The notes: generated by a model not told the origin, from the sequence alone. A stretch of DNA of 64,000 bases from Neorhodopirellula pilleata (GCF_007859915.1 NZ_SJPM01000003.1:447805-511804); one strand, 5' to 3'. Positions 1-9,520 are shown, numbered from the stretch's first letter. Program-made: numbers and translations.

Positions 1-1
1 G

Positions 2-1228
2 CAGGAAAGTCGGATCAACGAAACACTGCTCGAAGCCATCATGTTTCGCTACCTCGTCAATGCCGGAGAAGCGGAAGGCCGCCAAATCGCCGATCAAGTC
101 CAACTTCCGTTTCGTTTGATTGAACCAATCCTCGAACGATTTAAGAAAGACCACCACGTCGCCTACAAGAGTTCGACGGCCACGAACGATTACGTTTACG
201 TTCTGACCGAATCGGGGCGAGCCATCGCCCGCAGCCACCTGAGCGACTCAACCTACTACGGCAGTTGCCCCGTCAGGCTGCCGGACTACATCGAGAGCGT
301 CAAAAAACAAAGCATCGAAGGACAATTCCCCAAACGCAGTGACCTGGTTCGCGCCTTCAACGACTTGCTCATCAATCCCAAGATGCTTGAGCGATTGGGA
401 CCGGCAATCGCAAGCGGACGAGGAATGTTCCTTTTCGGCTTCCCCGGCAACGGCAAAACATCGATCGCCGAACGGGTGACCGGCGCTTTCGGAAAGTACA
501 TCTGGATTCCTCGATCGGTCGATATCGACGGAGAAATCCTGCGGGTCTACGACCCGATGAACCATGTCGTCCGAATGCCGGAAGCCTCCAGCGGCTTACT
601 CGACTCGCAGAATTTCGACAAACGCTGGGTCCGCATCGAACGACCGACGATCGTGGCCGGGGGCGAATTGACGATGGCGATGCTCGAGGTCCTCAATAAC
701 CCGACAAGCAACATCAGCGAAGCGCCGCTTCAAATGAAAAGCAACTGTGGAACGCTCGTCATCGATGACTTCGGACGCCAGAAAATGTCGGTCGATCAAT
801 TGCTCAATCGTTGGATCATTCCGCTCGAGAAACGCTATGACTATCTCAACATGGCTAGCGGCAAGAAGATTCAGGTTCCGTTCGATCAATTGGTAATCTT
901 CAGCACCAACCTAGAACCCAAAGACTTAGTAGACGATGCTTTCTTAAGACGGATTCCTTATAAAATCGAAGTGCAAAACCCACCCGAACAAGACTTTCGC
1001 AAGTTGTTTGAAATTATGTGTAAGGTGACGAAGATCCCCTACAACGCAGCCGCTATCGACTATTTAATCAAGACGCATTATCTGCCGATCAACCGACCGT
1101 TTCGCAATTGCCAACCCAGAGACTTGCTTCTCCAGGTTCGCAATTATTGCCTTTATAATGACCTCGAAGTCGAGCTTAAAAACGAATACTTCGACTTCGC
1201 CTGCGACAACTATTTTTCAGTAATGTAA
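2..1228 (+). CDS. AAA family ATPase with N-terminal winged-helix-like region (5' end outside window)
   Basis: Predicted P-loop ATPase. Counting from the ATG at 41, Walker A GFPGNGKTS lies near residues 133-141 and Walker B TLVIDDF near 238-244. IFSTNLEP near 287 fits sensor 1, and the DDAFLRRIPYKIEV stretch carries candidate arginine-finger residues. The first 75 residues (for example GRQIADQVQLPFRLIEPIL) resemble a winged helix-turn-helix. The frame is open without a stop from base 2 to the ATG at 41, and the upstream residues look like natural protein (NETLLEAIM), so the true start is probably before the window and the gene is partial. This layout is seen in uncharacterised bacterial proteins called AAA ATPase. 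The substrate is unknown. No partner gene is visible on this side. Confidence 0.8.
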   Translation, partial: QESRINETLLEAIMFRYLVNAGEAEGRQIADQVQLPFRLIEPILERFKKDHHVAYKSSTATNDYVYVLTESGRAIARSHLSDSTYYGSCPVRLPDYIESVKKQSIEGQFPKRSDLVRAFNDLLINPKMLERLGPAIASGRGMFLFGFPGNGKTSIAERVTGAFGKYIWIPRSVDIDGEILRVYDPMNHVVRMPEASSGLLDSQNFDKRWVRIERPTIVAGGELTMAMLEVLNNPTSNISEAPLQMKSNCGTLVIDDFGRQKMSVDQLLNRWIIPLEKRYDYLNMASGKKIQVPFDQLVIFSTNLEPKDLVDDAFLRRIPYKIEVQNPPEQDFRKLFEIMCKVTKIPYNAAAIDYLIKTHYLPINRPFRNCQPRDLLLQVRNYCLYNDLEVELKNEYFDFACDNYFSVM

Positions 1229-2309
1229 GTCACCGTGATAACGAAGTGGTGATTGCCCATGTTGGCAACCGCACTGTTCACAAATGTTTTCTCATGGGGG
1301 GAGGATGCAGGCTCTGGAAAAAATTTCAAACATTGGAAGGTCTGGATCAAGGAGTATTTGCGGCAATTCTGCAGCCATTTCGGCGTGGATCTGTTCAGCT
1401 TTCGTGCTTGCGTCACCCCCGAAACCCGAGACCGATCCCGCACGAGGTTCATGCAGCATGCAACTCTTGTTGCGATTGCTGTGGCGGATTTGGGAACGCT
1501 AATCTGAGCTAGTCGAACACTCATTGGAGCCTCCTGCTCATCGTGTTGTATATTCTGATCAGTGTGCGATCAGCGGAGATTAGCGTTCCGGTACCTTCGG
1601 TAGCGAGATTCGGGGTCAACGTTCATTCCTTTCTTCGTTTTCCACAGGTGCACTGCGTGACCTGTGGCTGATGGCTTGGATCCCTGCGGGATGGTTGATG
1701 ACAAGTTCGCCCGGCAACTCTCCGACCGGACTACCTTGTTGTTCGAACTTGTCAGTGACCGGGACCACGCTGATCCCCTTCGTAATGTTCCTCGATTGGG
1801 CCGTATGTTTGGTTGTTGTTGGCTGCGGATCTGGCACAGACGCCGACGAGATCCTCGGTGCAGGTTTCCAGCGAAACGACCTGCAGATTGGAAATCGCTT
1901 GGGGCGGCGGATCGGACTGATCCTCAATCGCAACGATCAGCACCGGTCCTTTTGCCGATCGTTCTCGCGAATAGATGTTAAGGCGGCTACGCCGCAAACA
2001 AACGAGCCCGACGCGCAACGGCGTGTTGATTTAGTACTCATCGAAACCCGAAGCGTGAGCGAGGGATACTTAAAAGAGAATTAATGGCGATCAATCCCTC
2101 GCTGACGCATCGGGTTACGATTAAACCAACACGCCGCTGCACGTCGGGCTTGTATACATTGCCTTCAAAAAACACCAAAAGCGGCGATAATGGATGTAGA
2201 ACTTATCCGGAAACGATTCACCGCGTGGCGTTCGTTGGGACTGTTTTGAAGAGAACCGGGGTTAATGCCGTTTCGGCTGCACGCGAATTGAACGAATGAA
2301 GATGAACTT
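1229..2309. other. Gene-poor 1.08 kb region between the AAA ATPase and queG
   Basis: No convincing gene is seen. Short ORFs occur in several frames and both strands but lack recognisable domains, and their compositions look like shadows. On the minus strand, pieces around 1620-2018 read as protein-like in two adjoining frames (SNLQVVSLETCTEDLVG and then GSPVGELPGELVINHPAG). This could be a decayed coding sequence, but no family was recognised. The right third holds the nested palindrome listed separately at 1990-2155. Confidence 0.5.
1990..2155. repeat. Nested composite palindrome, locus 1
   Basis: An outer inverted repeat pairs 2002-2033 with 2122-2153 (32 nt, about 4 mismatches; core GACGCGCAACGGCGTGTTG). 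An inner inverted repeat pairs 2042-2067 with 2094-2119 (26 nt, 3 mismatches; core CCCGAAGCGTGAGCGAGGG). The outer module recurs unpaired at 54330-54362 and, in variant form, at 32728-32812. The inner module recurs as a perfect 28-nt hairpin at 42542-42623, inside a different outer module. The locus is intergenic, upstream of queG. Confidence 0.85.
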
Positions 2310-3503
2310 GTGACACTGCCTAACGACTCGATCGATCCACGCGTGCTTGTTGATCAAATTCGACAGGCCGCTATCGAGGAAGGGTTCGCCGCCTGCGGGA
2401 TCACCCACGCCGTGCCCAGCGAGGGGTTTGCGGATTTGGTTGCGTGGGTCGATGCGGGTTACGCCGCCGGCATGAGCTATTTTGCCGATCGCATTGATGC
2501 CTACCGACATCCTTTAGGTGTTTTGCCGGGTGCGAAATCGTTGATCGTTTTGGCGATGCCGTATGACGCCACCGACCCGAGACCGCTTGTTGATGCCCCG
2601 GATGTTTTGTCGGTGGCTCCCGGCGAAGCGAGCAGACGGATGCCTGTCGGACGTGTAGCTCGCTACACGTGGCGTGGCACCGACTACCACGATGACATTC
2701 ACCCAAAGCTAAAGCGACTGTGTCGGTTGATCACCTCTCTCGCGCCGCAGTCGAAAGCACGCGGTGTCGTCGATACAGCTCCGTTGATGGAGCGTGAAGT
2801 CGCCCAATTGGCCGGACTGGGATGGCGCGGCAAAAACACGCTTTTGCTCAATCGAGATTTGGGCAGCTATTTTTTCTTGGCTTGCGTGTTGGTCGACATC
2901 GAGTTGCCCGCCGACGAAGCTCATGAGACGTCGCATTGTGGCACCTGCACGGCTTGCTTGGACGCTTGCCCGACCGACGCGTTTGTGCAGCCACATGTGT
3001 TGGACGCGTCGAAGTGCATCAGCTACCTGACGATCGAAAGCCGCGATCCGGTGCCGCTGGAGTTGCGTTCGGGAGTCGGCGAGTGGCTGTTCGGGTGTGA
3101 CGTTTGCCAAGAGGTTTGCCCATGGAATCGCAAGCCGACGCGGCGGGCGATGCAAGAACGGGGGCAAGAACGGGGGCAAGAACCTCAGCCCGAACCCGGG
3201 CTGAGAATTTCAGAGCAGCCGCAAAGCCCAACCGAGATGAAACCTTCGGATCTCGGTCGGGGATATCTCGAGTTGCTGCCCTTTTTCACGATGTCCGACG
3301 GCGAGTTTCGGCAGACGTTTCGCAAGTCGCCGCTGTGGCGACCCCGGCGTCGGGGGTTATTGCGAAATGCGTCGATCGTGTTGGGGAACGTGGCCGGGCC
3401 GGAAGCGTTGCCGGTTCTACGAGCCGCCGCCGACGACGAGGATGCGATCGTCCGTGAATCCGCCCAATGGGCGATCGACCAAATCGAAGGCCGAATTTCC
3501 TGA
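2310..3503 (+). CDS. queG: Epoxyqueuosine reductase QueG
   Basis: Cobalamin- and iron-sulfur-dependent reductase that converts epoxyqueuosine to queuosine in tRNA, acting in the cytoplasm. The 397 residues show the N-terminal reductase domain (FAACGITHAVPS, GMSYFADR), the VDTAPLMEREVAQLAGLGWRG stretch typical of QueG, and two 4Fe-4S clusters: CGTCTACLDACP near 210-221, then C236 with GCDVCQEVCPW near 262-272. The C-terminus has a HEAT-like segment (residues about 345-395). The frame opens with GTG at 2310; no clear ribosome site or better ATG is present. A short in-frame tandem repeat (QERGQERGQE, bases about 3157-3185) lies after the second cluster, where the family is variable. Next is an oppositely unrelated gene 145 bp downstream on the same strand. 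Confidence 0.93.
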   Translation: MTLPNDSIDPRVLVDQIRQAAIEEGFAACGITHAVPSEGFADLVAWVDAGYAAGMSYFADRIDAYRHPLGVLPGAKSLIVLAMPYDATDPRPLVDAPDVLSVAPGEASRRMPVGRVARYTWRGTDYHDDIHPKLKRLCRLITSLAPQSKARGVVDTAPLMEREVAQLAGLGWRGKNTLLLNRDLGSYFFLACVLVDIELPADEAHETSHCGTCTACLDACPTDAFVQPHVLDASKCISYLTIESRDPVPLELRSGVGEWLFGCDVCQEVCPWNRKPTRRAMQERGQERGQEPQPEPGLRISEQPQSPTEMKPSDLGRGYLELLPFFTMSDGEFRQTFRKSPLWRPRRRGLLRNASIVLGNVAGPEALPVLRAAADDEDAIVRESAQWAIDQIEGRIS

Positions 3504-3648
3504 CGGATTGTTTCGCCATTAGCGGTTTTATCGGATAAAACTATAGGAATCCCTTCTTCGTCGCGATCCGTGGGGCTGGGTTGTGACGTAAACTAACTCG
3601 TTGTTTGACCCCACTTTGACGGACCTCTGGACCATTTGGACGCTTGGT

Positions 3649-6600
3649 ATGAAACTGAACTGCCGTTTAACCGCTCTCCTGCTCGCATCGATCGTGGCGA
3701 CCACGTCTGGTGCGATTTCATCGGCATCGGCCGCTGACACGTTGCCTGAATTTTCGAAGGTATCCGAAGGATTTGAGGCCGTTCCCGTATCCGATCAACA
3801 GATCGACAAAGGTCTTTTCAACGTCTGGAAGCGTGAAAAAGATGGTGCCGTCATCGGCGAACTGCCCAAGAATTTCAAAGGCAAGAACTACTTCATTGCC
3901 TTGACGCTTAGCAGCGGTGACCGCTACGCGGGTTTGCAATCGGGTGACTGGGTCGTGCAATGGCGACGCTACGATGATCGATTGGCGTTGATCGCCCCGA
4001 ATCTCGATGTTCGGGCCACCGGCGACGATGAATCCAAAGCCTCGGTCAAACGTTTGTTCACCGACCGTGTTTTACTTGACGTGCCGATCTTGGCGATCGG
4101 TCCCCAAGGCGGTCCGGTAATCGACTTGGATTCCTTGTTGGTCGGCAACGCGACGAAGTTTTTTGGTGCAGCGATTCGCATCACCAACTCTGGCTTGTAT
4201 TCGGTCGAATCGCTCAAGGTCTTTCCAGCAAACGTGGAACTTGCGTTCGAAGTCGTGGGCATGGGCGGTCGTTTGCAGACGCTGCACTATTCCTTTAGCG
4301 AAGTCCCCAGTGCAACCAGCGGATTCAAACCGCGTCAGGCTGACGAACGTGTTGGCTATTTCACGACCTCGTTTTCGGACTTGAGTAAGTATGAAGATGA
4401 AGACACTCGGGTGCGATTCATCAACCGTTGGCAATTGGAAAAACGCGATCCAAATTTGAAACTCAGCCCGCCGAAAGAACCGATTCGGTTCTACGTCGAA
4501 CACACCGCCCCGGTCCGCTATCGCCGTTGGATTAAAGCGGGAATTGATTATTGGAACAAAGCCTTCGAGAAGATCGGGATCGTCGATGCGATCGTCGTGG
4601 AGTACCAGGACGCCGTGAGCGGTATCCACATGGAAAAGGACCCTGAAGACGTTCGTTACAACTTCGTTCGTTGGCTCAACAACGATATCGGAACCGCCAT
4701 CGGCCCGAGCCGAGTTCATCCCGCGACCGGACAGATTCTTGACGCGGATATCATCTTAACCGACGGGTGGATTCGACACTTCAACTTCAACTACGTCGAC
4801 CTCATGCCAAAGCTTGCGATGGAAGGCGTCAGCGCTGAAACGCTCGCTTGGTTGGGTACCCGCCCGAATTGGGATCCCCGCGTTCGCATGGGGGCACCTG
4901 AGAACAGCCATGCTCTGAGTGCCAAGTACGCTCGCCAAGCCGCTCAACCGATGGCCGGCTACCAAATGGCCCAAGCCGACCCTTCACTACTCGGCGATGA
5001 TGAGTTCGACGGATTGATCGGACACATCAGCCAAAAGAACGGGATGTGCATGGCCGCCAACGGGCGCAGCATGGACTTGGCGCTGGCCCGCATGAACTGG
5101 GCTTTGTCGTTGCACGCGGATATGGAGGCCGAAAAGAAAAAGAAAGACAAAAAGAAAGAGAAGAAGGAAGAAGAACAAGAGAAGGCCGAAGCGGCAAAGA
5201 CCGACGAAGCCAAATCCGACGACGCCAAGAAAGATGACGACGCTGAGAAGAAGGACGAAAAGTCCGACGACGAAGCGAAGGACCAGAATGACGAATCCGG
5301 TGAAAAGAAGGATGCCGACGACGAGGAGAAAGACGAAGTCGCCAAGGAGGACGAGGCCGACTTGCTCGACGGTATGCCGGAATGGTTCGTCGGTCCGTTG
5401 CTTGCCGATCTTGTCGCCCACGAAGTCGGACACACGCTCGGCTTGCGACACAACTTCAAAGCCTCATCGTTATTCACGATGGACGAAATCAACAGCGAGA
5501 ATGTCAAAGGCAAAAAACCTTTCACCGCCTCGGTGATGGACTACACGCCGATCAACTACCGCTACGAAGCCGGTGAAATCCAAGGCGATTACGCAATGAC
5601 CGACATCGGCCCTTACGACTTTTGGGCGATCGAGTATGGCTACACGCTCAAGGACGCTTCGCTTCCGGAAATCTTGAAGCGTTGTTCGGAACCCGAGCTG
5701 CAGTACGCAACCGACGAAGACACCAGTGGTCCGGATCCTTACGCTCGTCGTTACGACTTTGGCAAAGATCCGCTGAAGTACGCAACCGAACAAATGAAGC
5801 TCGTTGAACTGTATCGCGAACGATTGCTCGACAAGTTTGTCAAAGATGGTGACAGTTGGGCGAAAGCTCGACGCGGTTACGAATTGACGCTCGGGTTGCA
5901 AATGCGATCGGTCAGCATGATGGCCAATTGGATCGGCGGCGCGTTCGTGCATCGTGACAAGAAGGGCGATCCGGGCAACCGTGTTCCGGTCGAAGTTGTC
6001 CCGGCGAAGGACCAACGTGACGCATTGCAATTCGTCATCGAAACCAGCTTCGTGGACGAGGCCTACGGCTTGAAACCGGAGATCTTAGAACGTCTTGGTG
6101 TGGATAAATGGATCGATGGGAACGCAATGCACGGCATGTCGGCGGAAGCCACCTGGCCGATTCACGATCGTGTGTTGGACATGCAAGCCTCGGCGTTAAC
6201 CTTGTTGCTCAACCCTACGACGCTGCGTCGCGTTTACGACAACGAACTGCGATTGCCGGAAGATCAAGACGCGTTGACTCTGCCAGAGTTGCTCGCCAAG
6301 GTCACCGACAGCGTTTGGACGGAACTCGACGAAGCCTGCCCGGACGACCGCAACGATCGCAAACCGATGATCTCGTCGCTGCGACGCAACTTGCAACGCG
6401 AACATCTGCAACGCTTGGTCGATTTGATCTTGGAAGATGCACCGCGAACGGCGGCTTATCATCCGATCAGCAACCTCGCGCGGATGCAATTGCGAACGCT
6501 CGGTGAACGAATGGAATCCACGCTCAGCAAATGTGGCGAGAAGATGGATGCTTACTCGAAGGCTCACCTGACCGAGAGCAAAGAGCGAATCGCTCGGGCT

Positions 6601-6696
6601 CTCGAAGCCGGGTACACCTACGGTGGCAAACAGCAAATGTCTCCGATCATGATGTTGTTGATGGGACAACAGCAACAAGAAGACGCGACCAAGTAA
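3649..6696 (+). CDS. Secreted zinc-dependent metalloprotease (DUF5117/DUF4953 type) with charged insert
   Basis: Predicted exported zinc metalloprotease of 1,015 residues. The ATG at 3649 begins a clear signal peptide (KLNCRLTALLLASIVATTSG, then ...SASA). The frame also opens at a TTG at 3601, but that would place 16 non-signal-like residues in front. The catalytic motif is HEVGHTLGLRH near residues 590-600, the HExxHxxGxxH metzincin-like zinc site, followed by SVMDYTPINY, a likely Met-turn. N-terminal and C-terminal regions match the long DUF5117/DUF4953 proteins of bacteroidetes and planctomycetes. Just before the zinc site, residues about 495-569 are almost only Lys, Glu, Asp and Ala (bases about 5128-5357), probably a disordered linker that is not part of the fold. 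Substrate unknown. trmK follows after 27 bp and may be co-transcribed. Confidence 0.87.
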   Translation: MKLNCRLTALLLASIVATTSGAISSASAADTLPEFSKVSEGFEAVPVSDQQIDKGLFNVWKREKDGAVIGELPKNFKGKNYFIALTLSSGDRYAGLQSGDWVVQWRRYDDRLALIAPNLDVRATGDDESKASVKRLFTDRVLLDVPILAIGPQGGPVIDLDSLLVGNATKFFGAAIRITNSGLYSVESLKVFPANVELAFEVVGMGGRLQTLHYSFSEVPSATSGFKPRQADERVGYFTTSFSDLSKYEDEDTRVRFINRWQLEKRDPNLKLSPPKEPIRFYVEHTAPVRYRRWIKAGIDYWNKAFEKIGIVDAIVVEYQDAVSGIHMEKDPEDVRYNFVRWLNNDIGTAIGPSRVHPATGQILDADIILTDGWIRHFNFNYVDLMPKLAMEGVSAETLAWLGTRPNWDPRVRMGAPENSHALSAKYARQAAQPMAGYQMAQADPSLLGDDEFDGLIGHISQKNGMCMAANGRSMDLALARMNWALSLHADMEAEKKKKDKKKEKKEEEQEKAEAAKTDEAKSDDAKKDDDAEKKDEKSDDEAKDQNDESGEKKDADDEEKDEVAKEDEADLLDGMPEWFVGPLLADLVAHEVGHTLGLRHNFKASSLFTMDEINSENVKGKKPFTASVMDYTPINYRYEAGEIQGDYAMTDIGPYDFWAIEYGYTLKDASLPEILKRCSEPELQYATDEDTSGPDPYARRYDFGKDPLKYATEQMKLVELYRERLLDKFVKDGDSWAKARRGYELTLGLQMRSVSMMANWIGGAFVHRDKKGDPGNRVPVEVVPAKDQRDALQFVIETSFVDEAYGLKPEILERLGVDKWIDGNAMHGMSAEATWPIHDRVLDMQASALTLLLNPTTLRRVYDNELRLPEDQDALTLPELLAKVTDSVWTELDEACPDDRNDRKPMISSLRRNLQREHLQRLVDLILEDAPRTAAYHPISNLARMQLRTLGERMESTLSKCGEKMDAYSKAHLTESKERIARALEAGYTYGGKQQMSPIMMLLMGQQQQEDATK

Positions 6697-6723
6697 CGGT
6701 TCAACGAATCGTTTCCATTCGCG

Positions 6724-7380
6724 ATGCCGCGACTCGACCCACGCTTGCGATTCGTCGCCGGTCGGATCCGATCTCAAGTTCACGCTGACATCGGGTCCGA
6801 CCACGGTCATTTGTTGGCGGCGCTCTTGGCGACCGGCCGAGTCGTTCGCGGCATCGCGATCGAGAATAAACCCACGCCTCTGGCCAATTCGCGGGTCGCT
6901 CTCGCACGTTATGCCTGTGACGTGCGGAGCGGTGACGGACTCGAGCCACTCCAACCGGGCGAAGCCGATTCGTTGAGCGTTTGCGGCATGGGTGGGCGAA
7001 GCATGGTTGAGATCCTAACGCGTTTTCCAGATCGCGTTCCCGACCATGTTGTCCTGCAGCCCAATCAACGATCCGACTTGATCCGGCGGTGGGGGTTGGC
7101 TTCGGGATTCCACTTGATCGACGAACACTGGGTGGGCGATCACCGTTTGTTCGAAGTCTTGGAGTTCTCCCGCGCGGCGGCCGACGTGTTATCGCACGAT
7201 GATCCCGCTTATGAAGGACTGGATCGTTCCGCAGCCGTACTACTGGGACCACACCACCTCCGTCGCCGCGAAACCAAGTTTGTCGAGCGGTTGTGCGAAG
7301 AACGAGCTTACTATCAAGGATTGCAAGTCTTGACCCCGGCTAGTCGCGAACGACTCGACGCGATCGAAAGATCAATCTAA
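6724..7380 (+). CDS. trmK: tRNA (adenine22-N1)-methyltransferase TrmK family
   Basis: Class I SAM-dependent methyltransferase expected to methylate N1 of adenine 22 in tRNA. The 218 residues show the SAM motif ADIGSDHGHL (about residues 21-30), the acidic residue after the second strand (GIAIENKP), the family motif CGMGG near 89, and LQPNQRSDLIRRW near 108-120. Length fits the family (about 220-240). The start is the ATG at 6724, 27 bp after the metalloprotease stop. Immediately after the stop, only 3 bp away, begins a repeat element at 7384 that could shape the 3' end of the transcript. Assignment rests on motifs; close relatives annotated as class I SAM methyltransferase are equally possible. 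Confidence 0.85.
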   Translation: MPRLDPRLRFVAGRIRSQVHADIGSDHGHLLAALLATGRVVRGIAIENKPTPLANSRVALARYACDVRSGDGLEPLQPGEADSLSVCGMGGRSMVEILTRFPDRVPDHVVLQPNQRSDLIRRWGLASGFHLIDEHWVGDHRLFEVLEFSRAAADVLSHDDPAYEGLDRSAAVLLGPHHLRRRETKFVERLCEERAYYQGLQVLTPASRERLDAIERSI

Positions 7381-7383
7381 ATC

Positions 7384-7672
7384 CTCGTTCCCAGGCTCCC
7401 GCCCTTTTGATAGGCCACAAGTCCTTATGGATTGCTCCCCTGCCAGCTCGTCTGGCAGGAAGCCGAGGTTGGCAAGCTAGACACAAGCCTCAATTCGCCC
7501 AACCTTCCGATTTTCACTTGTGCTCGCCGCTTGAAGCGGCGAGCACAAGTGAAAATCGGAAGGTTGGGAGGGCGTCGTTGTCTAGCTGGCGAACCTAAAT
7601 CACCCACGAGACGAGCTCGTGGGGGTCAAAAAAGAGGTGGCCTATCAAGAAGAGCGGGAGCCTGGGAACGAG
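7384..7672. repeat. Multi-hairpin palindromic element, copy A (full length)
   Basis: Bounded by CTCGTTCCCAGGCTCCCGC at 7384-7402 and its exact inverse at 7654-7672; pairing of the ends extends inward to the GATAGGCCAC segment. The centre (7501-7565) is a perfect 32-bp inverted repeat with a 1-nt centre. To its left is a hairpin at about 7440-7459 (CTGCCAGCTCGTCTGGCAG), to its right another at about 7603-7624 (CCCACGAGACGAGCTCGTGG). Outer stem plus three hairpins gives a cloverleaf-like fold. It starts 3 bp after the trmK stop. Relatives: 49591-49875 (inverted), 61511-61695 (left part missing), and short forms at 14833 and 32517. With the 111 bp to the next start it fills the gap. Confidence 0.9.
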
Positions 7673-7770
7673 TTTCAGCATGCGTTCCAATCGGCCGCAA
7701 GCTGCTATGATGTTGGAAAAGATTTCATTTTCAACAAGGAAACCACAGTGAGAGGATCGGGCGGAACCGA

Positions 7771-7776
7771 GGGAGG
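7771..7776 (+). promoter_or_regulatory. Ribosome binding site supporting the start at 7784
   Basis: GGGAGG, 7 nt before the ATG at 7784. It is a near-consensus Shine-Dalgarno site in a window where such sites are mostly weak, and it decides between the ATG and the upstream GTG at 7748. Confidence 0.6.
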
Positions 7777-7783
7777 CACGCGG

Positions 7784-8176
7784 ATGTTCGGGATCGGCGT
7801 CGCGATGGCGATCGCGGCGGTCTATCTGTTCTTTGATTCCGTCCGAGTGGCGACCGGTCACCCCGGCGCGATCTCAGGCATGTTGGGCGGAGGACGCGGT
7901 CGTTTGATCGAAACGACGTCGATGGGAATCGTGTTTGTCCCGTTCTTCCTTGGCGTGTTCTCGTTGTTCGTCGACGCGCAGCGAAAGTGGGCCTGGGGGC
8001 TGACGTATCTGGGAATCGCGATCCTCGCGGTCGAAGTCCTCAGCCGGGTGCGTTTCATCATCGACACCAAGTTGACACACATGTTGTTGATGTTCACCCT
8101 GTTCGCCGCCGGATGTGCGTTCATGTTCCGCAGCTATCGCCCCGACCCGTCCGATGGGCCGCGTTCGTCCGGCTAG
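7784..8176 (+). CDS. Small integral membrane protein of unknown function
   Basis: 130 residues, mostly hydrophobic, with about four membrane segments (GIGVAMAIAAVYLFF, MGIVFVPFFLGVFSLF, WGLTYLGIAILAVEVL, HMLLMFTLFAAGCAF) and a short charged C-terminus. No family recognised. The ATG at 7784 is preceded by GGGAGG at 7771-7776 with 7-nt spacing, one of the few strong ribosome sites here. A GTG at 7748 with AAGGA upstream is an in-frame alternative adding 12 residues. It lies 60 bp before yhaO on the same strand, but nothing in the sequence links it to the nuclease pair. Confidence 0.7.
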   Translation: MFGIGVAMAIAAVYLFFDSVRVATGHPGAISGMLGGGRGRLIETTSMGIVFVPFFLGVFSLFVDAQRKWAWGLTYLGIAILAVEVLSRVRFIIDTKLTHMLLMFTLFAAGCAFMFRSYRPDPSDGPRSSG

Positions 8177-8236
8177 CGGCTTGTCTAAATTTAGCGCACC
8201 GTTTTCACGATCCATCATTTCTTTTGAGAGAAGCGT

Positions 8237-9520
8237 TTGTTTAAGTTCATTCATTGTGCGGATATTCACTTGGACAGTCCGCTGCGTGGGCTGGAGAAGT
8301 ACGAGGGGGCTCCGGTCGACGAGATTCGAGGAGCCGTTCGCCGGGCGATGAATCACCTCTTCGAACTCGCGATCGAAGAAAAGGTGACGTTCGTATTGAT
8401 CGCCGGTGACATTTACGACGGCAAATGGGACGATCACCAAACCGGCCTGTACTTCGTCAAATGGTTGTCGCGTTTTCACGAGCACGACATCCCGGTTTAC
8501 GCGATCACGGGCAACCATGACGCCGCGAATAAGATGACGAAGTTTTTGCACTTGCCGTCCAACCCGAACGGGCAAGCGGTCATGCTGTCGTCTCAATTCG
8601 CCGAAACCGTTCGCCTCGATGACATCGGTGTGGCGATCCACGGCCGAGGATTTGCCGATCAAGAAGAACGCGAAAATTTGGTGCTGGATTATCCCACACC
8701 GGTATCGGGTTATTTCAACATCGGAATGTTGCACACTTCGCTCGACGGTGCCGTCGGAGGCGAACATCAACGTTACGCACCGTGTTCGCCAGCGGACCTC
8801 TGGCAACGCGAGTATCAGTACTGGGCTCTCGGGCACGTTCACACCCGCAAGCATCATCACAAACCCGATCAAACCCCGATCGTCTTTCCCGGCAACCTGC
8901 AAGGCCGACACGTCCGCGAGACCGGGCCGAAGGGATGCGAACTAGTCACCGTCGATAATGCCGGAAATGTCTCACTGAGCTTTCAAACGCTCGACGTGTT
9001 TCGTTTTGAAATATGCGATGTCGATGTCGGTGGTGTCCGCGAACCCGACGAGGTGTTCGGCCGATTCAACGAGGCAATGCAACCGCTGGTCACGACCGCG
9101 AACGGGCTGCCGATCGCCGTTCGGGTGATCGTTTCGGGAGCGTCGGAGGCCCACAATCGTTGGCTCAGCGATCTGGAAACGTGGCAGCAGAGCATTCGAG
9201 CCAACGCATTCTCGATCGATGCCGACGTGTGGATCGAAAAAGTCCAATTCAAAACGCAGCCTCTTCGAACCCTTTCGGCCGAAGACATGAGCGAGGGCGC
9301 GATCGCCGAGTTGATGCGGTGTTTCGAGGAAGCTCAAGATGGAGGCGATTTGGTTTCTGAGTTGCTTGCGGAATTGGAACCACTACGAAAGAAGCTTCCG
9401 ATCGAATTGCAATCCGATCACGACCAATGGATTCCCGGCGATGCGGCAAGCCTGCGCGAGATCTTGGCCGAAGTGCAACCGATGCTTCTGCAGCGTTTGA
9501 TGACGGAGAATCAGCGATGA
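8237..9520 (+). CDS. yhaO: Metallophosphoesterase, SbcD/YhaO-type DNA repair exonuclease subunit
   Basis: Predicted Mn-dependent nuclease subunit of a Mre11/SbcD-like pair, acting on DNA ends with the downstream ATPase. The 427 residues have all metallophosphoesterase motifs in order: CADIHLDSP (7-15), AGDIYDG near 57-63, TGNHDAA near 94-100, GMLHTSLDG near 164-172, and LGHVHTRKH near 197-205. The C-terminal part (from about 260) is the less conserved capping region. The frame starts with TTG at 8237, directly giving FKFIHCADIHLD as family members begin; the next in-frame ATG (8350) would cut the first metal-binding motif, so TTG is preferred. The stop overlaps the next ATG (ATGA at 9517-9520), which implies translational coupling. 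Confidence 0.9.
   Translation: MFKFIHCADIHLDSPLRGLEKYEGAPVDEIRGAVRRAMNHLFELAIEEKVTFVLIAGDIYDGKWDDHQTGLYFVKWLSRFHEHDIPVYAITGNHDAANKMTKFLHLPSNPNGQAVMLSSQFAETVRLDDIGVAIHGRGFADQEERENLVLDYPTPVSGYFNIGMLHTSLDGAVGGEHQRYAPCSPADLWQREYQYWALGHVHTRKHHHKPDQTPIVFPGNLQGRHVRETGPKGCELVTVDNAGNVSLSFQTLDVFRFEICDVDVGGVREPDEVFGRFNEAMQPLVTTANGLPIAVRVIVSGASEAHNRWLSDLETWQQSIRANAFSIDADVWIEKVQFKTQPLRTLSAEDMSEGAIAELMRCFEEAQDGGDLVSELLAELEPLRKKLPIELQSDHDQWIPGDAASLREILAEVQPMLLQRLMTENQR

Noticed and set aside
1246..2299. Frames of 70-137 residues between the AAA ATPase and queG
   Set aside because: They overlap each other on both strands and none has a recognisable domain; at most a decayed gene is present.
3513..3535. AT-rich hairpin after queG as a terminator
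   Set aside because: Only a 7-bp GTTTTAT/ATAAAAC stem without a G/C core or T-tract; too weak.
4959..5525. Minus-strand Ser/Phe-rich frame of 188 residues
   Set aside because: It is the antisense of the Lys/Glu-rich insert of the metalloprotease; its composition simply mirrors that insert, and no start signal or domain is seen.
7407..7710. Short frames in both directions around 7.4-7.7 kb
   Set aside because: They are translations of the repeat element; equivalents appear at every copy.
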